DNA of 58,129 nucleotides from Bdellovibrionota bacterium. GTDB lineage: Bacteria > Bdellovibrionota > Bdellovibrionia > Bdellovibrionales > JAMPXM01. The translations under genes and the position numbers were made by a program. The stretch is taken from positions 1 to 58,129 of the forward strand of contig CAUJGS010000081.1 in NCBI GenBank assembly GCA_963170185.1, written 5' to 3'. The notes under the pieces were generated by a model that saw nothing but the letters and a program-made list of their open reading frames with translations, did no database searches and had not been told where the DNA came from. Shown here piece by piece: positions 25,196 through 33,960 of this stretch. Position 1 is the first letter of the stretch. Every line of letters begins with the position of its first letter.

Positions 25196-25753
25196 TTAAT
25201 CGAGTTCACCCTTGGGGGCTGTTCTTTCGTAGGTCACAAACTGGTAGGTCGGTAGGCCGTTTGTTCCGCTATCAGCGCCTTCGCGCCGCGAGCGTTCTTC
25301 GAAGTCGCCTTCGTGCCAACGGGGAAAGTGAGCATCGCCGTCGGCCGCAAGGTCGATTTCCGTCAGCAGAATCTTATCTGTCGCCGGTAGCAGGGCCGCA
25401 TACATTTCGCCGCCGCCGATATTGAAGACTTCCGTTCCCCAATCGGACTCGGATTCCAGCAGGGCTTCGGCGGCCGCAAGCGCTTCTTGGACACTTTGCA
25501 CGACAAGGTACTGGTCGCTATCGCCGACGATCGCCTTGGGCGGCATGTAGTCGGAGCGCCGGGTGACGATGATGTGAAAGCGCCCGGGCAAAAGGCCCGG
25601 GAAAGATTCAAGAGTTTTTCGCCCCATGATCATCACGCTGCCTTTCGTCGTTTGACGAAAGAAGCGCATGTCTTCTGGGATATGCCAGGGGAGATCGCCA
25701 TCGCGACCGATGATGCGATTGGATCCCATGGCGGCGATCGCGGTCAGAATCAT
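25196..25753 (-). CDS. folA: Dihydrofolate reductase
   Basis: 185 residues. DHFR reduces dihydrofolate to tetrahydrofolate with NADPH. Characteristic segments: [28 protein letters not shown] (substrate-site Trp and Glu), [11 protein letters not shown] (NADPH binding), IIVTRRSDY and FNIGGGEMY. The start overlaps the thyA stop by 4 bp, the usual thyA-folA coupling: thymidylate synthase makes the dihydrofolate that this enzyme recycles. Confidence 0.97.
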   Translation of the reverse strand: MILTAIAAMGSNRIIGRDGDLPWHIPEDMRFFRQTTKGSVMIMGRKTLESFPGLLPGRFHIIVTRRSDYMPPKAIVGDSDQYLVVQSVQEALAAAEALLESESDWGTEVFNIGGGEMYAALLPATDKILLTEIDLAADGDAHFPRWHEGDFEERSRREGADSGTNGLPTYQFVTYERTAPKGELD

Positions 25754-26643
25754 ACGGCGACTTCTGCTTTGATTGCGGGGTGTGGATCATATCCGACAAG
25801 TTCAAAGTCTTCGAACTTGAAGTCGAAAAGCGATTTCACATCCGGGTTGAGTTTCATAACTGGCATCGCGCGCGGCTCGCGCGTGAGTTGCAGTTTTGCT
25901 TGCTCAAGGTGATTCGAGTACAAGTGCGCGTCGCCGAGCGTGTGAATGAACTCACCCGGTTGCAGCCCCGTCACTTGCGCCATCATCAGGCACAAGAGCG
26001 CGTAGCTCGCGATATTGAAAGGCACACCCAAGAAAACGTCGGCGCTGCGCTGATACATTTGCAGCGAGAGTTTTCCGTTTGCGACGTAGAATTGGAAGAA
26101 AGCATGACATGGCGGAAGCGCCATCTTGTCGACATCGCCCGGGTTGAAAGCGACGACGAGGTGTCGGCGAGAGTCGGGATTGTTTTTGATCGACTCAAGG
26201 ACATTTGCGATTTGATCGATCGTGCGGCCGTCTGCGGTTTCCCACGAGCGCCACTGTTTTCCGTAAACGGGTCCGAGGTTGCCGTTTTCGTCAGCCCATT
26301 CGTCCCAGATCGAAACTTTGTTGTCGGTGAGATATTTGATGTTGGTGTCGCCCTTGAGGAACCAAAGAAGTTCATGAACGATCGAACGTGTGTGGCACTT
26401 CTTGGTCGTCAGCAGCGGGAAGCCTTTGCTTAAGTCAAAACGCATCTGGTGGCCAAACACGCTGATCGTGCCGGTGCCGGTGCGATCGGACTTCGTCTCG
26501 CCTTCGGCAAAGATGCGGCGGACGAGATCGAGATACACGTTGTCGACGTGGTACTCAGGGCTTGTTTGTCGGATGGTCGATTGAACTCCAGCGGCCGTGG
26601 TCGCGGAGTTGTTTTTTGCCATTTTGGAAGTTTCTGTTTCCAT
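25750..26643 (-). CDS. thyA: Thymidylate synthase
   Basis: 297 residues from ATG 26643, chosen for the AGGAGGGAC upstream; about 35 residues precede the family's normal N-terminus. ThyA methylates dUMP to dTMP using methylene-tetrahydrofolate. Motifs include SDRTGTGT, the catalytic Cys in [29 protein letters not shown] and the C-terminal IKAEVAV. Followed by folA with a 4-bp overlap. Confidence 0.97.
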   Translation of the reverse strand: METETSKMAKNNSATTAAGVQSTIRQTSPEYHVDNVYLDLVRRIFAEGETKSDRTGTGTISVFGHQMRFDLSKGFPLLTTKKCHTRSIVHELLWFLKGDTNIKYLTDNKVSIWDEWADENGNLGPVYGKQWRSWETADGRTIDQIANVLESIKNNPDSRRHLVVAFNPGDVDKMALPPCHAFFQFYVANGKLSLQMYQRSADVFLGVPFNIASYALLCLMMAQVTGLQPGEFIHTLGDAHLYSNHLEQAKLQLTREPRAMPVMKLNPDVKSLFDFKFEDFELVGYDPHPAIKAEVAV

Positions 26644-26790
26644 ACATGTCCCTCCTGCTCGCTTCGAGCAGCCGGCACTTTTGCGCACTCGGCTGAGAGA
26701 TTCAATTATCCGAATTGGAAATCCGGCCCGAAGGCCACAAGACCGATGGCCTAACGCGCTGGCTAACACGCGCAGGCCGGTCAGCGGCGT

Positions 26791-27264
26791 CTAGCGAACG
26801 ATTCCAGCGATGCGGAACCACTCGAGCAAGATCGGCTCTTGATCGATCTCGAACATCGTGCGCTCGTAGATGGCGATGTCCACATTCACCAGCGAACGAT
26901 CGGCGTGATAAACCACGACTCGAAAACTGTGTCGTTGGTCGAACCCACCGTAACCATTGAGAACATTTGAAACTTGGTACATCTGGACATCGGCCTGGGC
27001 GACGTCGATTTTCAGCGGCGAAGCCACCGGATAACGCGAGCGGAAGTCGCGATCGAGGAAGTCCTTGATGTCCTGAGGGATGGGCATTCGAGCCGTGAGC
27101 TTCGAAGGTACCTTGAATCCCGGAACCGGTCGACGAGGAGCGGAGATGGGGTCTGTTCCTGGCGGATGGCCAGTCGATGCACCAGACGAAGTCGAAAATG
27201 TGAGCGCCATAAGAGCTGCGGCGACAAGTGAAGTGGCATGCAAAACGCGAGTGCGATGAATCAT
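26791..27264 (-). CDS. Secreted hypothetical protein
   Basis: 157 residues from ATG 27264 (RBS GAGGAAG). The signal peptide runs to about residue 28 (ALTFSTSSGAS), followed by a Pro-rich segment and a mixed alpha/beta C-terminal part (YQVSNVLNGYGGF, then VVVYHADRSLVNVDIAIYE). It contains no Cys. No family recognised. It is divergent from the HD-domain gene. Confidence 0.7.
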   Translation of the reverse strand: MIHRTRVLHATSLVAAALMALTFSTSSGASTGHPPGTDPISAPRRPVPGFKVPSKLTARMPIPQDIKDFLDRDFRSRYPVASPLKIDVAQADVQMYQVSNVLNGYGGFDQRHSFRVVVYHADRSLVNVDIAIYERTMFEIDQEPILLEWFRIAGIVR

Positions 27265-27412
27265 AATTCTTCCTCTCTGGAAAGGGTCCATTATGTGGCC
27301 TTAGCCTAAACCGTTCGCCTCGTGTTTGAGCAACCTGAAACACGGCGTGCAGTGGGTATTTTGCAATGCATCACGCCTGAAATTGCGGCGTGGTTCCGGG
27401 TACACCGTCTCA

Positions 27413-28711
27413 ATGGAAATCAAAGACCCGATTCATGGCTCGATCGTCTTAAGCGAGGTCGAGGAAGCAATCCTCGAGACGCGAGAGTTTCAACGCCTAA
27501 GGCAGATCAAGCAGCTCGGTTTTGCGGAGTATAGTTTCCCCGGCGCTTCGCACTCGCGCTTCTTGCACTCTCTTGGTGTCATGCACTTGGCGGGACGCGC
27601 GTTTGATTCCATTTTCCGCGAATTCAAATTTTCCAATGAGGCTGCCCGCACACGCCTGCGAAGTGCGGTTCGCCTGGGCGCGCTTTTGCACGATATCGGT
27701 CACGGTCCGCTTTCGCATACCACGGAAGAAGTGATGCCACCGGTGGGTCAGTTAAAGATCAAGGCTTACTCCGCGCGTGAACGTGGCTATGCGGTCGACG
27801 CCGCTCGCAAGGCGACGCACGAAGATTACACGATCAAAATGGTGACTGATTCCGACTTGGCGAAATGTCTTGAGACTTCGTCCAAGGAGATTACGGGCCT
27901 GCACGTCGCTTGTCTGATCGACCGGGGCTTGAAAGCGCCGGATGACTTCTTCTTTGATCAGGGGTTGGATTTTCGTCCGATTCTCTCGCAGGTGGTTTCC
28001 AGCGAGATGGATGTCGACCGTATGGATTACCTCGAGCGAGACGCCTACTTTTGCGGAACCAACTATGGACGCGTCGAACTTGAATGGCTGATCGGCAACC
28101 TGACATTCCACGAGTCCAAAGGTCGTGTGCACCTGGCGCTCAATCGCCGCGCGCTTTACACCTTCGATGATTTTTTGATTTCGCGACATCACATGTATCT
28201 GATGGTCTATTTCCATCACAAGAGCATCATCTTCGAGGAAATGCTTCAGCGGTACTTGGGATCGAGTGATTGCAAGTACCATTTGCCGTCGGGAATCGAA
28301 GACTACCTTCGCTGCTCGGATTACTCCTTGTACGAGCATCTCGCGGAACAGAAGAATGAGTGGGCCAAACGCATTGCGGATCGTCGTCCGTACCGCATGC
28401 TCACGGAGATTCACACGACAGAGAAAACCACGCGACCACGCAAGATTTGCGAAGTGCTGGAGGCCGAAGGTATTCGCACGATTCAAAGTGGTTCGGCGAC
28501 TCGTTTGTCAAAGTACCATGCGACTCAAGACCAAGAGGCGTTTCCGATTTTCGTCGTCGACCAATACGATCAGCGCGAAAAGCCGGTGCCGATTGAAAAG
28601 GTCACGCGGGTTTTTCAAAAATACGAAGAGACTCGCATGATCGAGCGTATCTACGTGGCGCCAGAGTCGTTTGCCAAGGCACGCAAGCTGGTTGCCGACA
28701 AAAAGCTTTAG
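27413..28711 (+). CDS. HD-superfamily phosphohydrolase (COG1078-like)
   Basis: 432 residues from ATG 27413; no good RBS is visible, and the frame is open to 27326. The N-terminus (MEIKDPIHG...EFQRLRQIKQLG) and the metal motif LLHDIGHGPLSH (His-Asp pair near residue 90) are typical of COG1078 proteins related to dGTPases. A later MDVDRMDYLERD helix supplies the second Asp. Likely cleaves nucleoside triphosphates or related phosphoesters. Followed by a MaoC-like gene after 24 bp. Confidence 0.88.
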   Translation: MEIKDPIHGSIVLSEVEEAILETREFQRLRQIKQLGFAEYSFPGASHSRFLHSLGVMHLAGRAFDSIFREFKFSNEAARTRLRSAVRLGALLHDIGHGPLSHTTEEVMPPVGQLKIKAYSARERGYAVDAARKATHEDYTIKMVTDSDLAKCLETSSKEITGLHVACLIDRGLKAPDDFFFDQGLDFRPILSQVVSSEMDVDRMDYLERDAYFCGTNYGRVELEWLIGNLTFHESKGRVHLALNRRALYTFDDFLISRHHMYLMVYFHHKSIIFEEMLQRYLGSSDCKYHLPSGIEDYLRCSDYSLYEHLAEQKNEWAKRIADRRPYRMLTEIHTTEKTTRPRKICEVLEAEGIRTIQSGSATRLSKYHATQDQEAFPIFVVDQYDQREKPVPIEKVTRVFQKYEETRMIERIYVAPESFAKARKLVADKKL

Positions 28712-28735
28712 TCGAACTTCAAGGGGAGAGGGTTC

Positions 28736-29152
28736 ATGGGAGAACGTCGCACGTTCAAAGTTGGACAGAAGGAATCTGTTACCGTCACGATCACAGACGA
28801 AATGGTGAAGGCGTTTGCCGACCTTTCGGGCGATCGGAATCCTGTTCACGTCGACGACGAATTCGCTGCCAAAACACGATTCGGAAAACGCATCGCTCAC
28901 GGCATGATTTTGGGTGGGCTGCTTTCGCGTGTGGCGGGGATGCACTTGCCAGGGCCTGGCACGATCATCATCAGCCAAGACATTCGCTACAAAGGGCCGT
29001 GCTACATCGGTGACACGGTGACCGCGGAAATCAGCATCATTCATGTGCGTGCGGATAAGCCCATCATCAAAGTGGCTTCACGCGTGACGAATCAAAATGG
29101 TGAAGAGCTGATCAACGGTGGGGCAATTCTTTACTACGATCCGGTTACATAA
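28736..29152 (+). CDS. MaoC-like (R)-specific enoyl-CoA hydratase
   Basis: 138 residues with a single hot-dog fold. The hydratase-2 motif is clear: FADLSGDRNPVHVDDEFA (catalytic Asp and His), then RIAHGMILGGLLSRV. These enzymes hydrate trans-2-enoyl-CoA to (R)-3-hydroxyacyl-CoA, feeding fatty-acid or polyhydroxyalkanoate metabolism. RBS AAGGGGAGAGG. Probably co-transcribed with the HD gene upstream. Confidence 0.88.
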   Translation: MGERRTFKVGQKESVTVTITDEMVKAFADLSGDRNPVHVDDEFAAKTRFGKRIAHGMILGGLLSRVAGMHLPGPGTIIISQDIRYKGPCYIGDTVTAEISIIHVRADKPIIKVASRVTNQNGEELINGGAILYYDPVT

Positions 29153-29169
29153 ATCCGGCCGAAGCGCTG

Positions 29170-29709
29170 TTAGCTAGTGGCTTTGTCGGTCGACTCGTCG
29201 TTCTTATGGTCGACGGGTTGGTTGCCGTGGCGCTCGGAGAGTTTTAGCGACAGGCGATTGAGATCATTCATGACATCTTGGTAGTCGTCTTTGTTGCGGA
29301 GGCGTCCTTGGATGCCGTACTGCCCTTCGGAGAGCTGCTGAATCAGGCGACGAATTGGAACCATCGGCCCGATCAGGCGGTGCGTGAGAATGATGCCAAG
29401 AGAAACGGAGATCAGTCCAAACAGTGCGCCGACGATGATCGTGGTGAACGTCGCCGTGCGAAGAGAGTCTTGAATCGCGCCGATCACCTCGGGCTCGATG
29501 CGATAGACGACGGCGAGAGTGGAGATCATATCTTCCAGCGAAAGCAGGAACAGCAAGAAGACACCACCCATTGTGATCAGTGTGATGCCGACGAAGTAGA
29601 ACGAGTACTTGAGCTGAAACTCCGGCCTGAGCAGGATGTTTCGCATCGAGCGTTGTTGCTTGAACCCTTTGCTGGGATCTTCTTTAGCGCTGGCAGGGAT
29701 CTCGCTCAT
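29170..29709 (-). CDS. Membrane protein with HAMP-like domain and no output domain
   Basis: 179 residues. Two transmembrane segments (about 36-58 and 87-110) flank a short loop of about 28 residues. A HAMP-like region starts directly after the second (HRLIGPMVPIRRLIQQL) and the protein ends about 50 residues later with a charged tail, without a kinase or methyl-accepting domain. It may be a regulatory or adaptor subunit. Related short HAMP proteins occur in deltaproteobacterial-type genomes. Confidence 0.75.
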   Translation of the reverse strand: MSEIPASAKEDPSKGFKQQRSMRNILLRPEFQLKYSFYFVGITLITMGGVFLLFLLSLEDMISTLAVVYRIEPEVIGAIQDSLRTATFTTIIVGALFGLISVSLGIILTHRLIGPMVPIRRLIQQLSEGQYGIQGRLRNKDDYQDVMNDLNRLSLKLSERHGNQPVDHKNDESTDKATS

Positions 29710-29802
29710 GAAAGTGTGTCTCCTGCCGGATATTCTCGATGTTTTTCGCTAAGTTGCGAAGAATTTCTCATGGGCCGGTACGTGAGACTGGCCCTAGGGC
29801 GG

Positions 29803-30336
29803 TTACAAGCAGAACTTGAAACGTGCTGGGTTGCGTACCGGAGGGTTGAATTTCGCTTCGCGAATTCGTTCTACGGCCTCGGCTTGTGTCATGCGGCCGG
29901 CGTTTACGGCCTGAAAGAGTTCGAGCTCGAGGTTTTTCCTTAGAGCTTTGATAGATTTCGGCTCGGGCCAAAGGTTGTTGGCGCGATTGGTGCCACCGAT
30001 GGACAGAGGGATAAAGTGATCGATGGTGTATTCTTTCCGGCATTTCTGCGAGACGCCGTAGCGCTGATACACTTGATCTTTGTCGGATGAGCTAACCGAT
30101 CGTTTGCAGTAAGGGATCTGCTCGGCGTAGCGGAACTCTTGAAAGTCCGAATCGCTGGTGGTGCAGAGTGAGCCGGTCGTGATGTTTTCGTCCGGCGTGA
30201 AGGGGAAGGCCGAGATCCTGAGGTCGATCTCGTTTCCGAGGAACCATGAGGCGTCGCGGGCCTCCGTCGTGAAAGGTGCGGCCAAAATCGCCAACACCAA
30301 AATCAGGACACGAGACATAAGAATTCCCGAACGCAT
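29803..30336 (-). CDS. Secreted HNH endonuclease-like protein
   Basis: 177 residues from ATG 30336 (RBS GGAGGG). A signal peptide ends near TEA. The C-terminal half holds an HNH-type core: KEYTIDHFIPLSIGGTN with a following NLWPE and a helix. Upstream Cys residues and the terminal FKFCL suggest disulfides. A periplasmic or secreted nuclease that breaks down DNA is likely; specificity is unknown. Confidence 0.8.
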   Translation of the reverse strand: MRSGILMSRVLILVLAILAAPFTTEARDASWFLGNEIDLRISAFPFTPDENITTGSLCTTSDSDFQEFRYAEQIPYCKRSVSSSDKDQVYQRYGVSQKCRKEYTIDHFIPLSIGGTNRANNLWPEPKSIKALRKNLELELFQAVNAGRMTQAEAVERIREAKFNPPVRNPARFKFCL

Positions 30337-30423
30337 AAGACCCTCCATTGGCCTACAGGTGGAAACCGAATCCTGGTCTAAAGCCTACTGACGAGAATCA
30401 TGTGAATGGAAGTAAGAACTCAT

Positions 30424-30443
30424 CGGACTCTGTTAGGAGTCCG
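30424..30443. terminator. Hairpin between the nuclease gene and ung
   Basis: CGGACTC and GAGTCCG form a perfect 7-bp stem with loop TGTTAG. No T-run follows on either strand, so it may be a structured leader or operator rather than a terminator. Confidence 0.35.
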
Positions 30444-30516
30444 TTCGAGCTAGACCAATGACCAGTGGCATAACGGGGTGCGTGGTTGTGGGCGAGTGTG
30501 TTTGGATCTTGTGGTG

Positions 30517-31224
30517 ATGAATTCCACGGCAGAAGTTTTCGCGAAATCCAAAGTTCCTCAAGTCGAAGCCTCATGGCTCGATGTCATGGGTGATGAGTTT
30601 GAAAAACCGCACATGGCAAAGCTTCGCGAGTTTCTGAAGTCCGAGTACGCTGGCGGGAAGACGGTTTTTCCGCAAAAGAATGAGTACTTCACGGCTTTGA
30701 ACACAACACCTTTTGATAAAGTTCGTGTCGTGATTTTGGGGCAGGACCCCTATCACGGCGTGGGCCAGGCGCACGGTCTATGTTTCTCGGTGAGGTCGGG
30801 AGTGGCGCTACCGCCGTCCTTGGTGAACATCTATAAAGAAATGGAGTCCGATCTCGGAATTCCTCGCGCAAAAGATGGCTGTCTTCAAAAGTGGGCGGAT
30901 CAAGGTGTGCTTTTGCTCAACAGCGTTCTCACGGTTCGTGAAAACCAAGCGGCCTCACATCAGGGGCGCGGGTGGGAACAGTTCACAGATCGCGTGATTC
31001 GCGAAGTGGCTGAACGCCGCGAGGGTGTTGCGTTCGTGCTATGGGGTTCTTACGCGCAAAAGAAAGCGGCGTTTGTCGATCGAAAAAAACACCTCGTGCT
31101 TGAGAGCGTGCATCCTTCGCCGCTCTCCGCGCATCGGGGCTTTTTCGGTAGTCGCCCGTTTTCTAAGATCAACACGTACCTCACCGCACGCGGTGAGGCT
31201 CCGATCAATTGGAGCCTTGTTTAA
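30517..31224 (+). CDS. ung: Uracil-DNA glycosylase
   Basis: 235 residues from ATG 30517; upstream GTG codons are open but add no family sequence. Ung removes uracil from DNA in base-excision repair. Family motifs are intact: GQDPYHG (catalytic Asp), PPSLVNIYKE, LLLNSVLTV and HPSPLSAHRGFFG (catalytic His). Its 3' end overlaps the convergent gene by 20 bp. Confidence 0.97.
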   Translation: MNSTAEVFAKSKVPQVEASWLDVMGDEFEKPHMAKLREFLKSEYAGGKTVFPQKNEYFTALNTTPFDKVRVVILGQDPYHGVGQAHGLCFSVRSGVALPPSLVNIYKEMESDLGIPRAKDGCLQKWADQGVLLLNSVLTVRENQAASHQGRGWEQFTDRVIREVAERREGVAFVLWGSYAQKKAAFVDRKKHLVLESVHPSPLSAHRGFFGSRPFSKINTYLTARGEAPINWSLV

Positions 31225-32032
31225 CAAGTGTTCCATCAAAGGCCTCGCCACCTTTGAGACCGCCGAGGTTTCTAAAGTGGAGAGTGAGGCTATCACCCAC
31301 GCGCCATTTGCGAACTTGTCCCGGTCCACCCGTCATCGCTGTGAAATCGAGAGTGATCTGCTCGCCATCGGTATCGGCGTAAGAGATGTACGCGGTGTCT
31401 CCGTCGAGACGTGTGACGGTTGCGGGCAAAGTGTAGCTCTGTGTTCCCCACCAGACGAATCCAAGTGCGCCGGTTGCCGCCGCGCTCACTAGCATCATAC
31501 CGCCTCGGGTTCTTAAAAAGCTTGGCCGGGCGGATTGTTGAACATTGACCGAACGAATCGGCCCAATGCCACGTGCGGATGTGATCGGTTTCCCCTGTGC
31601 CACTGCTGCTGCGGCCGTTGCCATTGCTTGAGTGGCGGCAGCTGTTCCTGTTGAAAGCGGAACGCCGGTAACTGGGTCTGCTGGATTGGCTTCGGCGTAA
31701 TTTTTAAATCGACCGGGCGTCATAAGCGAGGGCTTGCCCGCACCGCACCCAGGGCAGCTGGCCATAATCTGAAACGCCGATGAGTCGCAATATGAGCAAG
31801 TCCAATGTGCGCCGGAGTCCGCGTACTTTTTTGTAACGTCGCCTTGGCGGATCAATGCATCGGTGTAGATCAGATGAATGCGACCAGAAGAATCGGTGAA
31901 ATGTTCGGGGAGAATACGTGGTTCTGATTGATCGTTTTTCGAGTGTGGCTTTCCGCAAGAGGGACACTCTTGGCGGTTGTTTGAATTGGGACGCATCGAA
32001 GCAAGGCTGTCGCATTGCTTACACTGGTACAT
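31205..32032 (-). CDS. Zinc-ribbon membrane protein
   Basis: 275 residues. Two four-Cys ribbons lie in the N-terminal 90 residues (CKQC...CPSC and CSYC...CPGC). An Ala/Thr-rich stretch (about 125-145) is followed by one transmembrane segment (about 178-195). The last 70 residues look like a small Tudor/SH3-type barrel (RLDGDTAYISYADTDGEQITLDF). No family recognised. No clear RBS precedes the ATG. Confidence 0.7.
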   Translation of the reverse strand: MYQCKQCDSLASMRPNSNNRQECPSCGKPHSKNDQSEPRILPEHFTDSSGRIHLIYTDALIRQGDVTKKYADSGAHWTCSYCDSSAFQIMASCPGCGAGKPSLMTPGRFKNYAEANPADPVTGVPLSTGTAAATQAMATAAAAVAQGKPITSARGIGPIRSVNVQQSARPSFLRTRGGMMLVSAAATGALGFVWWGTQSYTLPATVTRLDGDTAYISYADTDGEQITLDFTAMTGGPGQVRKWRVGDSLTLHFRNLGGLKGGEAFDGTLVKQGSN

Positions 32033-32132
32033 ATGCCATACCGTATCGCCCGGTTTGAGGACGACTTCCAGGCGCCCTGTCGAAGTTTTGGATGGCCATC
32101 GATCCTGAGCGCTTTCGTTTCAAGGTGGCAAG

Positions 32133-32177
32133 CCCCTATGGCGAAAGCCGAACCGACGTGTCGGTTGATCCCAGGGG
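32133..32177 (+). ncRNA. Possible structured RNA (three-way junction)
   Basis: CCCCT (32133-32137) pairs with AGGGG (32173-32177). Between them are a hairpin GGC-GAAA-GCC (32140-32149) with a GNRA tetraloop and a second hairpin AACCGA-CGTG-TCGGTT (32151-32166). The stretch 32033-32331 holds no convincing gene; a 61-codon ORF (32092-32277) is open but unremarkable. It matches no riboswitch I know and may be chance. Confidence 0.25.
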
Positions 32178-32331
32178 GAAGAGACGATTTCCGTCAGACA
32201 GCAGGGCGAGAAAGAGCCAGTTCTGCTGTGCAATATTGAGGAGTGTTGACCTTCTAATCTGGCAAGGGGGAATCTAGGGAGTCGCTAAAATCGTTATCAA
32301 ATTCGACCTCAAGATCGAGAGGAGTTGTCCC

Positions 32332-33951
32332 GTGAAATCATCAGGTCTGAAACCATCAGGTTTGGCTGTCGCAATCGTCGGCGCGCTCACATCCTTGCTT
32401 GCTGCTCAAGCGGTATCCGCATCGACATTCGTCTACTGCTCAGAGGGAAGCCCTCGTACCTTCAACCCGCAGATGGGTTCCGACGGTCCGACGTTCAACG
32501 CAAGTTCGCGCACGATCTATAACCGCCTCGTCGATTTCGAAAAGGGCGGAACCAAAGTGTTGCCGTCGCTTGCCGAGTCTTGGACGACGTCGAAAGATAA
32601 ACTGCAAATCACTTTTAAACTTCGTAAAGGTGTTCCGTTTCATACGACATCGTTCTTTAAGCCGACTCGTTCGTTCAATGCGGATGACGTCGTTTTCACT
32701 TTTGGTCGCATGATGAAGAAAGATCATCCATTCCATACCGTAAATGGCGGCGTGTACGAGTACTTCACTTCGATGGAGATGGACAAACTCGTAAAAGAAG
32801 TGAAGAAGGTCGATGACCACACGGTCACGTTTGTTCTTACGCGCCCTGAGACACCCTTCATCGCCAATATGGCAATGGATTTCGCGTCGATCCTTTCGGC
32901 GGAGTATGGTGATCAGCTGCAAAAGGCGAAAACTCTTGAAAAGATCGATCTCGAACCTGTCGGTACGGGACCGTTTAAATTTGTTCGCTACGAAAAAGAC
33001 TCGCAGATCCGTTTTGAGGCCCACGAAGGATACTTTGAGGGCAAGCCAAAAATCGAGCGCCTGATCTTTGCGATCACAACTGATCCAAGTGTTCGCACGC
33101 AGAAACTGAAACGTGGCGAATGTCAATTCGTGGCCGAGCCATCGGTGCTCGATATCCCTTCCATTAAAAAAGAAATGAAGCTTTCGGTTATCGAACAAGA
33201 GGGCCTCAATGTTGGCTATCTCGCATTGAATGTCGAAAAGAAACCGCTTGGTGATCGCCGTGTTCGTGAGGCGATTGCGAAAGCTCTGAACCGAAAAACG
33301 TACCTCGATGCGATTTATCAGGGGCAAGCGACAGTTGCGGTGAATCCGATTCCGCCAGCGATGTGGTCTTACAATAAATCGATCAAAGACATCGACTTCG
33401 ATATAGCTGGTGCCAAGAAGCTCTTGGCCGATGCTGGATTCCCGAACGGGTTTGAAACAACGCTTTGGTATATGCCGGTTTCTCGTCCGTACAATCCCAA
33501 TGCGAAGAAGATGGCGGAGATGATGCAGGCTGATCTCGCGACCATCGGAATCAAAGCGAAGCTCGTTTCTTACGAGTGGGGAACCTATCTGGACAAGGCA
33601 CGCAAAGGTGAACACGACATGCTTCTCATCGGTTGGACGGGCGACAATGGCGACCCTGACAACTTCTTGGGAACACTTCTTGGCTGTGCCGCGATCAAAG
33701 GTGGTTCGAACTACGCGCGTTGGTGCAATAAAGAATTCGACAAACTCGTGACGGATGCGCGCCAGGCTCCCGATCAAGCGACACGCACTCAGCTTTACAT
33801 GAAGGCGCAGGAAGTCTTTAAGAAAGAACTTCCTTGGGTGACTCTCGCACATGCCAAAGCTTTTCGTGCGATGGAAAAACGCGTGAAAGGTTATTCGATG
33901 TCGCCATTTGGTACGGACTACTTCGGCAGCGTTGTTGTCGAGAAGAAGTGA
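32332..33951 (+). CDS. dppA: Dipeptide ABC transporter, periplasmic substrate-binding protein
   Basis: 539 residues from GTG 32332 (RBS GAGGAG). A signal peptide ends near VSAS; the mature start, STFVYCSEGSPRTFNPQ, resembles DppA. It belongs to extracellular solute-binding family 5 (e.g. VGTGPFKFVRYEKDSQIRF and ADAGFPNGFETTLWY). No lipobox is seen, so a soluble periplasmic protein is expected. It is the first gene of an operon with two permeases and two ATPases. Confidence 0.93.
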   Translation: MKSSGLKPSGLAVAIVGALTSLLAAQAVSASTFVYCSEGSPRTFNPQMGSDGPTFNASSRTIYNRLVDFEKGGTKVLPSLAESWTTSKDKLQITFKLRKGVPFHTTSFFKPTRSFNADDVVFTFGRMMKKDHPFHTVNGGVYEYFTSMEMDKLVKEVKKVDDHTVTFVLTRPETPFIANMAMDFASILSAEYGDQLQKAKTLEKIDLEPVGTGPFKFVRYEKDSQIRFEAHEGYFEGKPKIERLIFAITTDPSVRTQKLKRGECQFVAEPSVLDIPSIKKEMKLSVIEQEGLNVGYLALNVEKKPLGDRRVREAIAKALNRKTYLDAIYQGQATVAVNPIPPAMWSYNKSIKDIDFDIAGAKKLLADAGFPNGFETTLWYMPVSRPYNPNAKKMAEMMQADLATIGIKAKLVSYEWGTYLDKARKGEHDMLLIGWTGDNGDPDNFLGTLLGCAAIKGGSNYARWCNKEFDKLVTDARQAPDQATRTQLYMKAQEVFKKELPWVTLAHAKAFRAMEKRVKGYSMSPFGTDYFGSVVVEKK

Positions 33952-33960
33952 TAGCGACGG

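Noticed and set aside
27752-28486. 244-codon ORF on the minus strand inside the HD phosphohydrolase gene
   Set aside because: Shadow of a conserved enzyme gene.
29278-29943. 221-codon ORF on the plus strand across the HAMP and HNH genes
   Set aside because: Runs antisense through two real genes and the gap between them; no recognisable domain.
32440-33852. 470-codon ORF on the minus strand inside dppA
   Set aside because: Antisense to a well-conserved substrate-binding protein; composition (Arg, Phe, His) is that of a shadow frame.
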